From Arthrobacter sulfonylureivorans (lineage in GTDB: Bacteria; Actinomycetota; Actinomycetes; Actinomycetales; Micrococcaceae): a stretch of DNA of 64,000 bases. The DNA is taken from positions 613,729 to 677,728 of the forward strand of contig RJAE01000001.1 of the NCBI GenBank assembly GCA_004000035.1, given 5' to 3'. The position numbers and the translations under genes were made by a program. Below, one piece after another: positions 61,664 to 64,000 of the stretch. The notes beneath the pieces are model-generated. The model ran no database searches. It was not told where the DNA came from and saw nothing but the letters and a program-made list of their open reading frames with translations. How positions within the stretch are numbered: the stretch's first letter is position 1; every line of letters starts with the position of its first letter.

Positions 61664-62728
61664 ATGAGCGCAGCAACTAAGGCATTCTCCCTGGCAGTCA
61701 TCCCCGGCGACGGCATCGGTCCGGAGGTCGTGGCGGAGGCGGTGAAGGTCCTCGAGGCGGCAACTGCCGGCGGCGATGCCACCTTCGAGCTGACCGAGTA
61801 CCCGCTGGGCGCCGAGCATTGGCTGGCCACCGGCGAGACCCTGCCCGAGGAAACGCTGGAGCAGCTCCGCAAGCATGACGCCATCCTGTTCGGCGCCGTC
61901 GGTGCCGCCCCCGGCGACACCCGCATCCCGTCCGGCATCATCGAACGGGAGATGCTGCTCAAGCTGCGCTTCTCGCTGGACCACTACGTGAACCTGCGCC
62001 CGGCCAAGCTGCTGCCCGGGGTGGCCAGCCCGCTGGCGAACCCCGGCGAGGTGGACTTCGTCGTCGTCCGTGAAGGCACCGAGGGTCCGTACGTGGGCAA
62101 CGGCGGTGCGCTGCGGGTGGGCACGCCGCACGAAATTGCCACCGAGGTTTCGGTCAATACCGCCTACGGTGTGGAGCGTGTGGTCCGCGACGCGTTCCGC
62201 CGCGCCTCGGTCCGCCGCAAGAAGCTCACGCTGGTGCACAAGCACAATGTGCTGGTTCATGCCGGCCACCTGTGGCGCCGCACCGTGGAGACCGTCGGCG
62301 CTGAGTTCCCAGACGTCGCGGTCGACTACCTGCACATCGACGCGGCCACCATCTTCATGGTCACCGACCCGGCGCGCTTCGACGTGATCGTCACCGACAA
62401 CCTGTTCGGCGACATCATCACCGACCTGGCCGCGGCGATCACCGGCGGCATCGGCCTCGCGGCGTCGGGCAATATCAACATGGACCGCACCGCGCCGTCG
62501 ATGTTCGAACCGGTCCACGGCTCGGCCCCGGACATCGCCGGCCAGCAGAAGGCCGACCCCACGGCGGCGATCCTGTCCGTGGCGCTGCTGCTGGAGCACC
62601 TGGGCCTGGCGGACGCCGCCGCCCGCGTGCAAAAGGCGGTGGAGGACGACGTCGCAGCCCGAGGGAGTGCCTCCCGCACCACCGCGCAAATCGGCGATGC
62701 CATCAGCGCCGCTTTGGCAGTAGGCTAG
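61664..62728 (+). CDS. leuB: 3-isopropylmalate dehydrogenase
   Basis: LeuB oxidatively decarboxylates 3-isopropylmalate with NAD in leucine synthesis. The 354-residue protein is the actinobacterial type: [10 protein letters not shown] (13-22), [15 protein letters not shown], the [14 protein letters not shown] loop, KHNVL with the catalytic Lys, and [26 protein letters not shown] (start quoted as landmark). ATG at 61664 has no ribosome site but has TAAAAT six bases upstream. It is divergent from the histidine kinase and followed by ilvE after 65 bases. Confidence 0.96.
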   Translation: MSAATKAFSLAVIPGDGIGPEVVAEAVKVLEAATAGGDATFELTEYPLGAEHWLATGETLPEETLEQLRKHDAILFGAVGAAPGDTRIPSGIIEREMLLKLRFSLDHYVNLRPAKLLPGVASPLANPGEVDFVVVREGTEGPYVGNGGALRVGTPHEIATEVSVNTAYGVERVVRDAFRRASVRRKKLTLVHKHNVLVHAGHLWRRTVETVGAEFPDVAVDYLHIDAATIFMVTDPARFDVIVTDNLFGDIITDLAAAITGGIGLAASGNINMDRTAPSMFEPVHGSAPDIAGQQKADPTAAILSVALLLEHLGLADAAARVQKAVEDDVAARGSASRTTAQIGDAISAALAVG

Positions 62729-62733
62729 TTAGC

Positions 62734-62744
62734 GGTTACTAACC
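62734..62744. promoter_or_regulatory. Palindrome between leuB and ilvE
   Basis: GGTTA-C-TAACC is a perfect inverted repeat. A related half (GTTAG, 62728-62732) overlaps the leuB stop. TTGACG follows at 62756-62761. It could be an operator for ilvE; the binding protein is unknown. Confidence 0.4.
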
Positions 62745-62793
62745 AAAACCATTTATTGACGCACAAGGGCGTGCCCTCACCGCGGAGGAACCC

Positions 62794-63897
62794 ATGACTG
62801 AAACCCTCGAATTCACCCAGCAGCGCTCGGATCGTCCGAAGAGTGCCGAGGAGCGCGCCGCCATTTTGGCGAACCCGGGCTTCGGTAAACACTTCACGGA
62901 CCACACGGCCGTGGTCGACTACAAGGTCGACGCAGACGGCAGCGGCGGCTGGTCGAATGCGCGGATCGAGCCCTACGGGCCCATCATGATGGATCCGGCC
63001 GCGGCGGTGCTGCACTACGGCCAGGAGATTTTTGAGGGCCTGAAGGCCTACCAGCACGACGACGGATCCGTCTGGACCTTCCGTGCGGAGGCCAACGCCG
63101 CCCGGCTCAACACCTCGGCCCGCCGGCTGGCGCTGCCGGAGCTGCCCGAAGAGACCTTCATCGAGTCGCTCCGCCAGCTGGTCGCCGCGGACAAGGCCTG
63201 GGTTCCCACGGGCGACGGCGAAGCGCTGTACCTGCGCCCGTTCATGATCGCCACCGAGGCCTTCCTGGGCGTGCGTCCGGCCCATGAGGTTTCCTACCGG
63301 GTGATTGCCTCGCCGGCCGGCAATTACTGGGGCGGCGAGCTCAAGCCGGTGTCCATCTGGCTCTCCGACCGCTACTCCCGCGCCGGCGAGGGCGGCACCG
63401 GCGAGGCCAAGTGCGGCGGCAACTACGCCGCGTCGCTGGCCGCCCAGCTCGAAGCCGAAGCCAACGGCTGCCAGCAGGTGCTCTTCCTGGACAAGTTCAA
63501 CGACAACGCCATCGAGGAACTCGGCGGGATGAACGTGTTCTTCGTCTTCAAGGACGGCAGCCTGGTCACGCCGGAACTCAACGGCCACATCCTGCACGGC
63601 GTCACCCGCTCCTCGGTGATCGAGCTGGCCAAGGACCGCGGCCTGGACGTGCAGGAACGCAAGATCACCATTGACGAATGGCGCGACGGCGTGGCCGCCG
63701 GCGACATCACCGAAGCCTTCGCCTGCGGCACCGCGGCCGTCATTACCCCGATTGGCGAGCTGAAAGCGGACGGCTGGTCCATCGCGTCCCCGAGCGCCGG
63801 TTCCGGCGAAGTGGCCATGTCCATCCGGCAGGAACTGCTCGGCATCCAGACCGGTGCGGTGGAGGACTCGCGCGGCTGGCTCACCCGCCTGGCCTAA
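62794..63897 (+). CDS. ilvE: Branched-chain amino-acid aminotransferase
   Basis: The fold-type IV PLP enzyme performs the last step of valine, leucine and isoleucine synthesis and the first step of their breakdown. In the 367-residue protein the PLP lysine is Lys206 in GTGEAKCGGNYA, with EIFEGLKAY (78-86), YLRPFMIATE and the AFACGTAAVITPIG cofactor loop. ATG at 62794 has GGAGGAAC seven bases upstream, unlike the leaderless leuB before it. It lies 65 bases after leuB with its own possible promoter. Confidence 0.96.
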   Translation: MTETLEFTQQRSDRPKSAEERAAILANPGFGKHFTDHTAVVDYKVDADGSGGWSNARIEPYGPIMMDPAAAVLHYGQEIFEGLKAYQHDDGSVWTFRAEANAARLNTSARRLALPELPEETFIESLRQLVAADKAWVPTGDGEALYLRPFMIATEAFLGVRPAHEVSYRVIASPAGNYWGGELKPVSIWLSDRYSRAGEGGTGEAKCGGNYAASLAAQLEAEANGCQQVLFLDKFNDNAIEELGGMNVFFVFKDGSLVTPELNGHILHGVTRSSVIELAKDRGLDVQERKITIDEWRDGVAAGDITEAFACGTAAVITPIGELKADGWSIASPSAGSGEVAMSIRQELLGIQTGAVEDSRGWLTRLA

Positions 63898-63939
63898 CCA
63901 CCGCTTCCTTTCCGGGGCCGGCCGGGCCACACTTGGTCC

Positions 63940-64000
63940 ATGACCGGGGTGGCCTACCTCCTAGCCGTGATCTTCGGCCTGGTCCTGATCACCGTCGGGA
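63940..64000 (+). CDS. Start of a membrane protein (3' end outside the window)
   Basis: Twenty codons are visible from ATG at 63940, reading MTGVAYLLAVIFGLVLITVG, a hydrophobic helix. There is no clear ribosome site. Too little is present to name a family. Confidence 0.45.
   Translation, partial: MTGVAYLLAVIFGLVLITVG

Overview
The window is high-GC chromosomal DNA, densely coded on both strands, and reads as a free-living Gram-positive actinobacterium, most likely Micrococcaceae (Arthrobacter or a close relative). That placement is an inference from GC-rich codon use, frequent GTG/TTG starts, many apparently leaderless genes, an nrtR-nadABC-nifS order, an ilvD / ilvBNC / serA / leuB / ilvE neighbourhood, a malate:quinone oxidoreductase and an LCP-family cell-wall protein. 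I see no phage, insertion sequence, CRISPR array, rRNA or replication origin. Two tRNA genes are present (Leu-TAG and Lys-CTT). Layout. 1-4.3 kb: E1 beta and E1 alpha of a branched-chain-type 2-oxoacid dehydrogenase, an APC amino-acid permease and a divergent Lrp/AsnC regulator. 4.2-5.6 kb: a membrane protein and an FGE-like (SUMF1-fold) protein. 5.7-11.7 kb: an NAD operon, nrtR-nadA-nadB-nadC-cysteine desulfurase, with start/stop overlaps from nadA onward and two palindromes in front of nrtR that look like its own operators. 11.8-20.7 kb: a lipoprotein, a luciferase-like monooxygenase with its MarR regulator, an RND exporter with a FUSC-type protein, and mqo. 20.9-28.5 kb: a split oligopeptide ABC importer with two related binding proteins. 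28.8-37.9 kb: tRNA-Leu, a peroxiredoxin, a MarR regulator, butanediol dehydrogenase with a nitronate-monooxygenase-like enzyme, tRNA-Lys, a sugar-dehydrogenase-like lipoprotein, a 51-residue membrane peptide divergent from a LysR regulator, a MobA-like nucleotidyltransferase and guanine deaminase. 38-45.4 kb: the branched-chain amino-acid block ilvD, ilvBNC and serA. A 14-codon Val/Leu/Ile-rich leader peptide and terminator precede ilvB. 45.6-54.2 kb: an FtsX-type ABC exporter, an AbiEi/DUF559 protein, metG, an uncharacterised protein and a second APC permease. 54.3-61.5 kb: a cupin, a second FtsX exporter, an LCP-family lipoprotein and a NarL-type two-component pair. 61.6-64 kb: leuB, ilvE and the first codons of a membrane protein. 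How the genes work together. Most of the window is amino-acid and cofactor metabolism: valine/leucine/isoleucine are made (ilvDBNC, leuB, ilvE), degraded (bkd-type E1 with Lrp nearby) and imported (APC and peptide transporters). NAD is made de novo by a unit that also carries a sulfur donor suited to maturing the Fe-S enzyme NadA. Regulation stands out in the non-coding DNA: the ilv attenuator, paired NrtR boxes, palindromes at MarR-controlled genes, short sequences shared between the ilvB and leuB promoters, and a group of TANNNT -10 elements lying 6-7 bases before start codons. A further pattern is that gaps between converging genes repeatedly hold gap-specific tandem repeats or hairpins.
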